A stretch of DNA of 64,000 nt, taken from positions 7,874,001-7,938,000 of the forward strand of contig OZ234498.1 of assembly GCA_965153455.1 (NCBI GenBank), written 5' to 3'. How positions within the stretch are numbered: position 1 is the first letter of the stretch; every line of letters starts with the position of its first letter. The notes below the pieces were generated by a model. The model made no database searches, was not told the DNA's origin, and saw nothing but the letters and a program-made list of their open reading frames with translations. Positions 39,791 through 51,548 of this stretch are shown here, one piece after another. The DNA is from Sphagnum compactum. Its lineage: Eukaryota; Bryophyta; Sphagnopsida; Sphagnales. Made by a program: the position numbers and the translations under genes.

Positions 39791-41229
39791 AAACCAAGTA
39801 GACCTATAGTTGAAAAAAAAAAGGTTAATTTATTAGACATAATAAACTTGTGTTGATAACCATGGCAAGAATAATAGGTACAGTATTAGACATATAACAA
39901 CTTAAACAATAGATAGGTTTCGTCATGCACCCAAATTGAAAGCCATTTAGTTTTTCAATATAGCTAACCCTTCTCCAATCCTAACATATCACCTAATTTT
40001 ACTACAAAAATTATGTGGGTTTTGGCATCAAATCCTTCTAAAACCTCTTTTAGAACATTATGAAATATTAGATATGGCTTTTAACATTAATATGCTCAAA
40101 CAATCATGCGCAAAGGATCCCTCTATATACATAAAACATTTAAACCTTTTAACACGCTCTTATCCCCATTATCTTCTTTCACATATTCAATTCCCCAAAG
40201 CCCAGTAGATCCTAGAGCCGATACACATTATACCCAAATTCTTAACAGGTTTTTGCAATGTTTCACTCCAAACTATGAAATGTTTCTTATTCCCATTACA
40301 TAAGTTTAGATTGAAACCGAAACCTTGAAGATCACACATAATTGGATTCACAAAAAATAGAACAAGTTTATTGAGAGGCTTTGGTGATAGAACCTTGACA
40401 CATTAGGGTAAATGCAAGGTAAACTGGCTCACTTTTTGCATCACAAGCTTGATTTCTACCAGTATTTTGTGTTTAAATGCTTATGATGAATGATTTAATT
40501 TTAAATACATTAAATGATGACTCATTTTAGATTAACAATTTGATTGTGAAGACATTTGCATAATTATTTTTGAAAGTAATGCATTCCTTATAAATAATGG
40601 ACTTTTGAAAAAACAAATTTGGATTTGTCAATTGATTCAATTGTTAAAAAATTCAAGAATTCATATTGAATTTCACTCCAAATTATTTATTGTGACTAAA
40701 CATGGGTTGAAAAACTAAATAATAAAGTTAATTATGAAATCTTATTTTGTGAAACCTTAACCAAATGGTGGTATGAACTTTTGAAGGGTCAGAATTCACT
40801 ACTAAGAAATGCGTCCTAGTTCACTATGGGTTTCACTAGATTTTTGAGTGAATTTGAACATTTTTACCTAGTGAAATTGTTTAACCCCCTAGTGAACGGG
40901 GACCAGTTGCTACGGAATATGACTTGTTTCACTAGTACCTAGTGAAACAAGATTACTTTCAAGTGAAATACAAATTTACTAAACCATTCACTTGCTAGTT
41001 AATTAACTAACCAGTATGGAAATTAATTAAATTTTAATTATTTAATATATAATATTATTGATAATTTCATGATTTTTAAAGCCTATTATTTATTGACAGG
41101 TGTCACTACTTACGTTAGGTTAAAAACCTAGCCTAGGTAGGTAGGCCACGTAATCAACTTATGCACCTAACCTATGAATTCGATAGGAGAATATTCGGTC
41201 AACATACCATTATTGACCACACACAACAC

Positions 41230-41300
41230 CACCCATGAGATTTGATCCTTTGACCTTTGGATTGGGGGCAAACACCTTTACCATCAAACCACCCCACTTG
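41230..41300 (-). repeat. SINE-like segment inside the CACTA element
   Basis: On the minus strand TGGTTTGATGGTAAAGG (A-box position) precedes GGATCAAATCTC (B-box position) by about 45 bases. It is degenerate. Confidence 0.35.
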
Positions 41301-41659
41301 TTGTGATAATATGTTACATTACATTCTATTTATCAAATACTTCATTTTAAACATTACAAAAACATAAACTTTGAAAATTCATATCTTATTGAAATTTTGT
41401 TCAAATGAAATGATTCGAATTTACTTATTTTCTTAATTCAATAATGTACATAATTACATTTATTTCCTTTCGAAAGTTTAAAATCATTTGAACAAAAAAA
41501 AAGTTGAATATCATTATTCAATAACATTTCAATGACCATTCTTTTGGAAAAAAAAAGTTTAGTAAATGGATTTTTTTAGTTAATATAATAATACTACCTA
41601 TGTTAAAATATTTTCAAATATTATATGATTATTTTTCATTAATTTAAATTATTTCACCC

Positions 41660-42110
41660 TACATTATTTACGGCTATTTATGGCTATTCTTAATTACTTT
41701 TGGTTATTTTTGGCTATTTCACCCTAGGCTACTTTTGGTTATTTTAAGTTATTTTTGGTTATTTTAACTTATTTCACCTTAGGCTATTTTCAGCTATTGT
41801 AAGTTTTTTTTGTCTATTTTGTGTTATTTTTGGCTATTGTAAATTATTTCAATTTAGACTACTTGCAATTATTATAAATTACTTTTGGCTATTTTAACTT
41901 GTTTCACCTTAGGCTATTTTTAGCTATTGTAAGTTTTTTTGTCTATTCTATGTTATTTTTGGCTATTATAAATTATTTCAATTTAGACTACTTATAGCTA
42001 TTATAAATTACTTTTGGCTATTGAAAATTATTTCACCTTAAGTTATTTTCATTTATTATAAATTATTTCACCTTAGATTATTTTTGGCAATTCTAAGCAA
42101 TTACAATATA
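41660..42110. repeat. Degenerate tandem array, TTTGGCTATTTTAAGTTATT type
   Basis: Repeated TTTGGCTATTTTAACTTATTTCACCTTAGG-like blocks fill this stretch. Complementary motifs (AATAACCTAAGGTATAGCC, AAGGTAAAATAAC) recur at 43060-43400, so the two flanks of the 25-bp array are roughly inverted. Confidence 0.75.
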
Positions 42111-42179
42111 TGGCTATTGGTTATCTTTTATTGGTGCTATTGGTGGTTATAAAGGGCTACTGGTACCTATTCTATTTAT

Positions 42180-42910
42180 AACTATTAATAATTTTTAGTG
42201 GTTATTCTATTAATAGTTACTGGTGGCTATTTTATTAATGGCCATTAGTAGTTATTCTATTGGTGGCTATTCGTGGTTATTCTATTGGCGGCTATTGGTG
42301 GCTATTATATGAATGGTTATTGGTGGCTATTATATTAATGGCTATTGGTGGTTATTCTATTAACGGCTACTGGTGGCTATTCTATTAATGGCCACTGGTG
42401 GTTATTCTATTAATGGCTACTGGTGGTTATTCTATTAATGGCTATTGGTGGCTATTCTATTAATGCATATTCGTGATTAATGTATTAATGGCTATTGGTG
42501 GTTATTTTATCAATGACTATTTGTGATTAATCTATTAATGGTTATTGGTGGCTTTATATTAATGGCTATTCGTGATTAATCTATTAATGGCTATTGGTGG
42601 CTATTCTATTAATGGCTATTCGTGGTTATTCTATTAATGGTTATTGGTGGTTATTTTATTAATGGCTATTGGTGGCTATTCTATTAATGGCTATTAGTGG
42701 CTATTCTATTAATGGCTATTAGTGGTTATTCTATTAATGGTTGTTGGTGGCTATTATATTAATGGCTATTAGTGGCTATTCTATTAATGGCTATTAATGG
42801 TTATTTTATTAATGGCTATTGGTGGCTATTGTATTAATGACTATTAATGATTATTCCGTTGCAAGCCATTGGTGGTTATTTTATTGGTGGTTATTTATGG
42901 CTATTTTATT
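42180..42910. repeat. 25-bp minisatellite, roughly 29 copies
   Basis: The unit is CTATTAATGGCTATTGGTGG plus CTATT, repeated head to tail with point changes and an occasional short unit. It has no spacers and no open frame. Confidence 0.9.
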
Positions 42911-45491
42911 AATGGTTATTGTATTATAAATTATTGTCTAATATTCTATGTTATAATATCATAGGCTATTAGTAGTTATTATATTGTAGGGTATTTAAAA
43001 TTATTTTTCATAGGTTATTATTTTTTATTCTAAGTTATTTTTACCTTAGGTCACTATATTTTGTTTTAGATTATTTTAAAGTTATTATGCTTAACATAAA
43101 ATAATTTATAATAACATTAAGTAGAATGACCTTGAATAATTTAAAGTATAACTTGAAATAACATATATTAATTTAAAATAAAATAACCTAAGGTATAGCC
43201 TAAAGTTAGTTGAATAATTTAATTTTAAATAATTTAAAAGCTTATAATAAATTAGTTAAGATATTTTAAGGTAAAATAACATATAATAATTTAGAGTACA
43301 ATAATTTATAATAACCTATAATAACATAAAATATAAGTTAGAATAACTAAAATAGCTTAAAATAATATAGGGTATATCATAAAGTAACATAGATATAATA
43401 TTTAAAAAAACATAGAAGTAAACCTATTTGCTATAGTAAATTGTAATAGTGAATTATGTTAACTAGAAATGAAACATGATGTCTACATAGTGATATTATA
43501 ATGAAATAACTTTCACTAGATGAAATCAGTAAAATGCAATGAAGTTATTTCACTTTTAAGGTCCCATAGTGATTGAAGCTAGTAAAATACACCCCACTTT
43601 GGTAGTAGTGATTGAACCTTGTTTTCAAAAGTCTTTTTGAAATGGATTTTTTTTGTTTTCAAAATTTTTGTGCCCCATGGGTACATAATTGGAATACCTA
43701 AATGAGCTTTTATACTTATGGATTTTATGGGTTTTTTTTTTTACGATTTTCAAAATGATTTCACCATACCAATTAACAACAATATTTTTCAACATGGGTT
43801 TTGACCTAGTTTTAAAAGGTTTCATAAGTGATTAAAACTAAAATAATCAAATATTACACTAATGAAAACCTTAAGAATTAAAACCATATCCATATGGATT
43901 ATTTATAAAAACTTGTTTGTGACTTTTGTGAGAGCTGTATTTGTTTAAAATGAGCCATTAGATTGTGCATTTACCCATCACCAAAAGTTGAACATTGTTT
44001 TAACCTTCATTCCCCTTCTCTCTTCAACAAAATAATTATGATTTTATTCTATTATATATTCTTTTACGTTTTTCATCATTTCCCACCACATCAACTTGTT
44101 ATTTATTTATAAACATTACTTATATCTATAGCATGTTTCATGTGCATAATAGAAGGATTAGAAATGTCCTACATAGAATTTGAAACAACATTTTATTCTA
44201 CCACAAGGACAAATCCTTTGTTTGTAATTCTTACACACTACAAACACAGATAATAAAATATCGACTACTCAGTTTTCTCTCAAGGTTGAATGATCATATC
44301 CCATAAAACCCACCTCCTTAAATTTTAGTTCCATGCCCCATTTCTATCATCTTTCATCATTTTGTGCACATCATTTGACACAAATTGAACATCCACCATT
44401 AAAAAAAAAAACACCAAAAATTAAAAAAACACAGCACATGTTGGTGGTTAATAGCAAACCAAACACCCATAATGGTTTCAATGCATCGTCTGCCATCACT
44501 TGCAACATATAAACTACAACAAACAAACCTAGTTATTTTGAAAAATATAATTCTTTATCATAATTTTCTATCAATTGGTGTTGGGTGGTTTTCATTATTA
44601 TTGAAAATTTTCCCTGATTTTATATGTCTATGTTTTCACAAATTTGGGAATTATCAGTTATCCAAATTAACAAAAAAAAAAAGTTGGTCATGGGATTTTT
44701 TTAAAAATCACCAAAATTAATTTTATATTCTTGTTTTGCACATATGTTATTGCTTGAAAAGAAATCAAGGGAATGTGGGATTGGTGGCAAAATGTCATAC
44801 TTGGCATGAATAAATTTTATTCTAGGCCAAGATGGTCCTTTTCACCCTAATATCTTGGACTCTTTTAGAAACTTAGTCCAACAACTAAACTCTTAGCTAC
44901 TTAAACAATGCTTAATGAGGATTTAACTCTTAATGATTGGTTTTCACACAAAAGAGACCAACAATGAGGACATTAATTTGGGTATCAATAAAATTGATAT
45001 ACATGGTGATGTTTCATGTTTGATACCTTACAATCCTTGGCAATACATGCCCAACATTGATATTATTTTTAAATTTTTTTTTCAAATGAAGTTAATTCTT
45101 TAAAATCAAATTTCAATAGGGGAAGTTATTGATATGAATATCACTTAATATGATATTTATTGGTTTTTATTTATGAAAACCAACTTGAGAATCATCGTGT
45201 ACCCACCCAACATTAATAATCACCAACCTTTCTCTAAATAAATAGTGCGAGCTTTGATTAGGTTTTGGGTTTTTTTAATGGATTATTTGAAAAAAATGAA
45301 TGGTCATTCAAAGTATTGAACAAATTTTTGGTGATCAAGAGGTTTGAAGTAAAAAAGATAATAGATGAAATGTGTAAAGTAAAGCCAGAAGCTACATGCT
45401 TTATTGGAATAAAGGTTCATGTAAAACAAAGTTGAATATGGGTTTGTTTATGATAAAACATGTAGTTGAAAACTTCATTGAATGTAAAAAC

Positions 45492-48400
45492 TAGTGTTGG
45501 GCGGTTATCGCTCCCTTTTTCAATTCTCAATTTGATTCTTAGATCGAAAACTGGTGAGGATGAATTTTGTGAGAACTAAGATGAAATTTGACCCACTAGT
45601 TTTTAATCTTGTGAGAATTGAAACAATGAAAACAAACCTTTTTTTAAAAAATGTGAGACTTGGGTGGCCATATCGGCTAAAATCATGTCTACTTCGTAGA
45701 TTTTCTAAAGTGTAAAAGTAATTAGGGTTTAAGAAGAATCCATTGAAGGGGCATGGAAGTTGATGGATGTTATATTAGGGTTTTACTCCTTGTCTCCCAC
45801 CTATAAAGCACCTCAAGGAATCAAGTTCACCCGTTTGCATTCTCATTTTTCATTTGCATTTTTGTTGTTGAAATGTTTGTTTATAAGGTGTGAAGAGTGA
45901 ATTGTGAACTTGCTTTGTGATTGTGAAGTGCAAGGTTCTTTGATTTTTTTCCTTTCCTTTAGATTTTGTGCATTGTTTTTTTGCGATACTACTTCATTGT
46001 TATTCCTTTGCCCTTTTTTTCCTTCACCACTATTACTGTTTTGATGATGTTTTTTCAACCCCAAGTACTATGCCTGACCTTGTACCTATTAAGTTTGTTG
46101 TTGTTGTTCCTTTGTGTTATTGTTCTATTGTTGTTCTGTTGGTGTTTTTTATGTTTAGTTGGTATTGCCCCCCATTTGCATGTGTAAGTAACTATGGAAT
46201 GTGAAGCTCAACCAATAACACCCAACAACTTTTAGCAACAAACACTATGTGAGTTTTTTTTTTTTTCATGTTTTTCTCGTTTTTGACTTGTATTTTGTTT
46301 TTCATTTTGTTGTTGCCTTTTTTTTTTGGGAGATTTTAATGTAGCTATCATTCTTCTTCTTTTTAATCATTTTTTTCTTTCATTTCTGTCATTTTTGGGG
46401 TCTTTGTTTGCAAGTGGTTGTGGATTTTGGAATTTAACCACCAAGTTCTTGTAAAAATCACTAGGTAAGTTACTTTGCAAGTTTTTAAAAAAAAAGGTTT
46501 TTTTTTGGAAACATTACAATATAAATGTCTTTCTTTTTAAAACTTTTCATTCTTTTCATTCTTCTTTCATTTGTATTTTTTTTGGTTTTTTTTGGTAAAT
46601 CCTTAATGTGGATATTTGTTTTCTGGTTGCAGGAACCTTCTTTCAATTACAAAACCATATATTTGTTCTTTACATCTTTTGCACTTTGTTAAAGGAGAGA
46701 AAGTGAGTGACTTTGTTCATTATAAATGTTGGCACCTTTGATTTTGTTGATGGTTTAGTAGAACATAGGCTATTTAATTAGTTTCCCTATTCATTAAGTA
46801 GAAAGGTTTTGTGAAAATTGAAAATGGAGCAATCATCTGAAAATGAAAGTAGTAATGAATGTGAAATATTTATGAATGATGTTGTAATGGAAGAAGAGAT
46901 AAGGGAAAAATGAGTTTGAAATTTTTTAAGTTATTGTAAATTGAAATGAATAGAAGTTTAGAAAGACAAGAATTAAAAATTTTTTTTTGAAAAAATTGCA
47001 TGTTCAAAAAAAAAAGTGGAAAGTCATAATAGAAATGCATTGTGTTAAGATTTTTATTATGTGGATGACAATAAGAAAGTTGATGTGAAAATGCCTCAAA
47101 CAATGAGATGTATATTTTGTTACAATGATCCAATTTTAATATCTAATGCAAAAACACATGCAACAAAAGGTTTTATTTTATACAACATAATAAATGGCAT
47201 AACCACATTGAAAAATAATGTGTTTACAAATCGTTTAACATTGCAAAGATGTTTGAAGAAGAAATAAATAATGTTGTAAGAGGAGAATTGGAAAGACAAC
47301 TTGCCAAAAAAGACTTAATTTATCTAGTAATGTCATTTCCAACTTTTTTGTTCAGAAAGATCCTTTCAAGAAAAAAGATGTGTAGCAAAAGCAATTGTGG
47401 AAGACTTGAGTTGATTGTTAAAAACCATTTGCCCATGGTTGAATTAGTTCTATATACATTATGCTTTAAAGTTATGTTTCTTTTTGACAAACAATTTTCA
47501 CAAGAAATTTTGCTTAGGTTGGTGAGAAAACCAAACAATTCTATTGTAACATTTTTGGCATAGTGCTTGCAATTGCTAGTTTTGATTCTAAATGTCAAAG
47601 GGTGTTCATGACATCTTTGCTTTTGTGATTAATTTTTTGGGTGTTGATTGGCAACCAAAAAAATCATAATTGGATTTTTTGAAGCTAAGGGTATTTCTGA
47701 ACATTCCATGGCTAAGAATTTGATTGAACTATTAGACAAATTTGACTTGACAATTGCTTATGTGAAAGATGAAAGCTTTAACCTCCATATTATGACTAGA
47801 GTTCTCAAATTAGTTGTAAGTTGTGAATTTTGGGTTTAGAGGAAAGTTTTCATGGTACATATTTGACCATGCATTTTTTAAGGTCTATCAATATGTTGCA
47901 ATTAATGAAATTTTTTGTTAGGGTCTGAATTTAAAAAAAATCAAAACCCACTCAATTTGATTTGCAAAATGTATAATTTGGTCCAAAAAATCAGGAAAAG
48001 ATAGACAAGAGTGGAACAACAGTTGTTTTACTTCAAACATTCTTCAAAGAAAATTAAATATTTTAGTGAAAACAAGATAATATATTGTTGCAATTAGAAT
48101 AATTTCTTTTGAACTTTTATGTCTTTCGTAATTTTTGCTAATGAAATACTTACCAAATATTTTTGGTTTTGCATATTTACAAGCAACATTATCCTTTTTT
48201 AAGAATGTAATTGAACTTTGTTATAATGGATGAAGTGCAGTCAAGATGACAACCTTAGTACCACCTCTTTTAACTTGGTACATTTGCTAAATTATTGTAA
48301 ATAGCTTCTCTTCTATTGTTTGTGTCTTAAATCAATATAGGGGTCATTGGTTAATAAGTGATGCATTTCATTTTGCCATATCCATGAATTTGAAACTTAG

Positions 48401-49522
48401 AAGAGAACTTGAACTTTCACCTTCTTTTAACACTTTAATAGAAAAGGATTATGGTGTGACTAGTGAATTGTTGAGTTTGGTTTCTAACATCAAGAAAAAG
48501 GTGTCTAGTGTTTTGGATTTTTTATTCTTTTATGAAAAAATATGAAGAAAAAAACACATAATATGTTAACCTTGATGTTAGATCTTAGGTTCAAAGTTTT
48601 TTGCATAGTGTTTTCATTCAAGACTATGTTAGCTTTGATGTTGGATCTGAGGTTCAAAATTTTGGCTTTGTGTTTTCATTCATTAGTCTTGAGTAAGGAG
48701 TAGTCATTGTTGTAGAATATGACACAAAGTCTTTATATCCAATGCTTTTAAAAAGCTATCATCATTTGCATCCACTACTTGAATATGAGAAGAACCTTAC
48801 TACTTAGAAAGTGGGAGATGATTGCAATTTTGATATTTTTGGAATGGTAGCAAAGACAAGCAAACCAACAAATGAACTTTTCAAATTTAAAAAATAAATG
48901 TTCAAGTGTTTTCAAGTGGATGTTAAAGAGATGAAATGCTCTCTTTGGTGGTTGGAAAAACATGAGACCATGTTTCAAATTGAGATTGAAAGAATTTTTT
49001 TTTAATTAGCATACTTACAAATTAAAAAAAAATGTCAATTGTAATCAATTTTTTTTTTTTAAATTGATTTTTGTGAACAAAAATTGGCCTAATGACCCTA
49101 GCTAAGACTCCTAATTGTGAATCCCTTTCTGGCTTTGTAGAACTCATTAGATATATATAATTTTGAAAGAAAAGTTTTAGAACAATTTGAAGAGCTTTGG
49201 AAAGAGATGAATTTTTGGATACATGAAATTATAGATTATTTTTTTTCAAAAAAAAATTCCTAATTTTTAGTGAATAATGTTTTTAATTTCCAAAGTTTGA
49301 TATCCGGATTGTGAGAACTAACCAAGAAAACTAACTATCATCAAACTTGTGAAAACTGACAACCTTCAGATCTGGTTTATATATATATTCAAATATTGAT
49401 AACCGGGTCAGTTCTCGGCAACACTTAAAAAAAAAAAAAACAAGAACAAAGTTGATTCTCACATAGAACCTTAAAGAACCGAAACTGACGGTTCTCTAAA
49501 CCAGTGAAAACACCCAACACTG
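45492..49522 (+). mobile_element. hAT element with ends and target duplication, decayed transposase (copy 2)
   Basis: The left end is TAGTGTTGGGCGGTTATC and the right end (reversed) CAGTGTTGGGTGTTTTCA. Both fit the hAT YARNG rule and share AGTGTTGGG. The flanks GTAAAAAC (45484-45491) and GTAAATAC (49523-49530) match at 7 of 8 bases, the expected 8-bp target duplication. Inside are a TATA-like CCTATAAAGC (about 45799), an ATG at 46824 (MEQSSENESSNE), and transposase blocks AKNLIELLDKFDLTIAYVKD, SCEFWV, MLTLMLDLRFK, LWWLEKHETMFQIEIERI and FVNKNWPND, broken by stops and frameshifts. It is inactive. Confidence 0.85.
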
Positions 49523-49936
49523 GTAAATACCCGCTCCAATTGTTTTTCCTCTTTTTTTTTTGTTTTTTTCCCTTGTGATACCCGAAAGGTACCTATTAGG
49601 TATCACTTGAAATAATAAAATAAAATGGGGGGCACGTGTTTTGGAAAAACAAAACACTTGTCAAAACAAGCATTCTGATTTTTGAAACAACCCCAAATAG
49701 TAGGAGGAAAAAAAAAAAATTATTGCGTAACATGCCCTCCACTTAACTAAACATAAAAATCAGAGCTAGTCTTTACGATTTTGGGAGATTATATGATGAA
49801 ATGTACATTTACAATAATAATAGATTGGAAATTTCTTTGAAATTGTTTTCCTGAGAATGAAGAGAAGAATTTCACTAGGTGTGAGAAGAGCAACACAATT
49901 ATATACAGTAAAGGACGTCGGGGTCGTGAAGCATCG

Positions 49937-50050
49937 GGATGAAATGAAGCTTTCCATCCAGATGTCGGGATGAAATGAAGCTTTCCATCCAGATGTCAGG
50001 ATGAAATGAAGCTTTCCATCCATCCATCTGTCATCCATCCTGTCATCCAT
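49937..50050. repeat. 31-bp tandem repeat, 3 copies, then (ATCC)n
   Basis: GGATGAAATGAAGCTTTCCA TCCAGATGTC repeats at 49938, 49969 and 50000. Each unit is itself partly palindromic (GGATG...CCATCC), and the third runs into CATCCATCC. Confidence 0.9.
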
Positions 50051-50586
50051 CCAAACAGAACAAATATATATTTTTAAAAGGGAAAAAACTAGAAAAAAAA
50101 TAAAAACAGAAAAACACTTTAACAATTAGAAATAACACACCTGTGCATTAGGCACGGGGTTCAAACTAGTATATATGTATTGGCCATTATGCCCAACTCA
50201 AATAGGGTTTATTGGCCTTGCCTTGGTAGGCAAGGATATTGTTGTGTTTAGATTCATTATAGAGTAATAGTAGCTTAAGGGATTTTTATAGGCCCATAGG
50301 TAATAATAATAATAATAGGTCTAGTATTTTTATATGAGGATTGTTAGAAAGATGATACCTATTTTGGCTTGTGTTGAAACTTGAGATTAGTTATAATAGA
50401 GTTATAATAATATCTTGAAGGATTTTGGTTTCTTTTGGAGGATTTTTTTGAAGAGTATATTTTTGCTATGGTGAAATATTTGAGTTTCCATAATTCTTCT
50501 TCTTTTGCCTTAAGATACATTTTTAATTGTCAATGACAAGGCCATAGTGTGTGTGACACACCCCCTTGTTTTCATTAGCTTGTTGT

Positions 50587-50917
50587 TGTATAAGAGCTAA
50601 GATGTAATGAAAAGTTGGTGTTGAGGTTGTGATAAGAGCTAAGATGTAATGAAAAGTTGCTGTTGAGGTTGTGATAAGAGCTAAGATGTAATGAAAAGTT
50701 GCTGTTGAGGTTGAGATAAGAGCGAAGATGTAATGAAAAGTTGCTGTTGAGGCTGTGATAAGAGCTAAGATGTAATGAAAAGTTGCTGTTGAGGTTGAGA
50801 TAAGAGCGAAGATGTAATGAAAAGTTGCTGTTGAGGCTGTGATAAGAGCTAAGATGTAATGAAAAGTTGCTGTTGAGGTTGTGATAAGAGCTGAGATATA
50901 ATGAAAAGTTGTTGTTG
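50587..50917 (+). repeat. 42-bp tandem repeat, about 8 copies, upstream of the two-ORF locus
   Basis: The unit starts GATAAGAGCTAAGATGTAAT and ends GAAAAGTTGCTGTTGAGGTT GT. Copies 4-5 and 6-7 share the same pair of variants (GAG..GCGAAG / GCT), so an 84-bp dimer has itself been duplicated. The array ends about 200 bp before the first ATG of the downstream locus. Confidence 0.9.
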
Positions 50918-51117
50918 AGGCAGAATAGGTGATCGCAACGGCCTAATGGAAAGAGACCTTTAGTTGCACTTGATGGGATTTGACCTCCTGACTTCTCTCT
51001 CTTTTGGCTAAAACCCTAACCCTAATCCAAAGGTTGTGCACACTAGTAAGCTTCGCTGTGGGGTGTTGGAGGAGGGGGCTGGCGACAGAGCAAGAGCTTG
51101 CGATTCTGTCACAGGCG

Positions 51118-51540
51118 ATGGACAAAAGGGCAATAGTTGGAGCATTTCTGATCGCTTGGGCTGCTGCGCTTCAGGTGGGCATTTCCATCTCTTGTAATAG
51201 CTGCATTTTTGTAACTTTTTATGGGTTTTGTTTTGGAGGTCCTAGCTCGCAAATGGCAGAAGGGGGAAAGTATCGCTGTACAAAATCTTGCAAACTTTTG
51301 TAAACCGAAGTCGTCTTTTATTTGCTTTGAAGTAGTTGTCTAGAAGTATCCTGCAAGTGCGTGTCAGGAGAGTTGATGAATATAATATGATCGATTGGTT
51401 TTGTTGATTCTGAAATTAGGTCAAGAATTTGAAGATGGGTTTTTTGTGATGGTCTGCAGGGACACATAATGTGGGTGCAACGACAGGATGGTTTCAAGGA
51501 GAAGTTTGGTGAGAGGCCTAGCGAAATTGAAAAAAGATAG
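51118..51540 (+). CDS. 45-residue single-pass membrane protein, two exons
   Basis: Exons 51118-51174 and 51460-51540 join in phase 0 at CAG|GTGGGC ... CTGCAG|GGACAC. The first exon encodes MDKRAIVGAFLIAWAAALQ, a short basic start followed by a hydrophobic helix. The second encodes GHIMWVQRQDGFKEKFGERP and ends SEIEKR. This looks like a small organellar or endomembrane protein, but I cannot name a family. It is too short for ordinary ORF filters. A longer frame beginning TTGGCTAAAACCC upstream lacks an ATG. The stop is only 8 bases before the ATG of the MOC1-like frame in the same exon, so both probably lie on one transcript. Coding status rests on splice fit and composition. Confidence 0.6.
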
Positions 51541-51548
51541 AGTAAGCC

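Larger units (their letters stand above)
40797..43610. mobile_element. Non-autonomous CACTA element with a minisatellite core
   Basis: The ends are CACTACTAAGAAATGCGTCC and, reversed, CACTACTACCAAAGTGGGGT, both starting with the CACTA signature. They are flanked by a perfect 3-bp target duplication ATT (40794-40796, 43611-43613), as expected for CACTA elements. Subterminal TAGTGAA/TTCACTA motifs are repeated near both ends (40834-41000, 43440-43580), typical of the family. No transposase frame exists inside; the 2.8 kb is filled by tandem repeats and a SINE-like insert. Confidence 0.85.
31523..50560. other. Transposon-rich gene desert
   Basis: No cellular gene is recognised in about 19 kb. 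The region is AT-rich and consists of the LTR, hAT, CACTA, SINE-like and foldback elements listed separately. Diverged sequence between them (34.8-36.6, 38.7-39.3, 39.8-40.8, 43.6-45.5 kb) shows nothing I can name. Confidence 0.65.

Noticed and set aside
42180-42910. Regular 25-bp repeats as a CRISPR-like array
   Set aside because: Units are head to tail with no spacers, in a plant nuclear sequence and inside a transposon.
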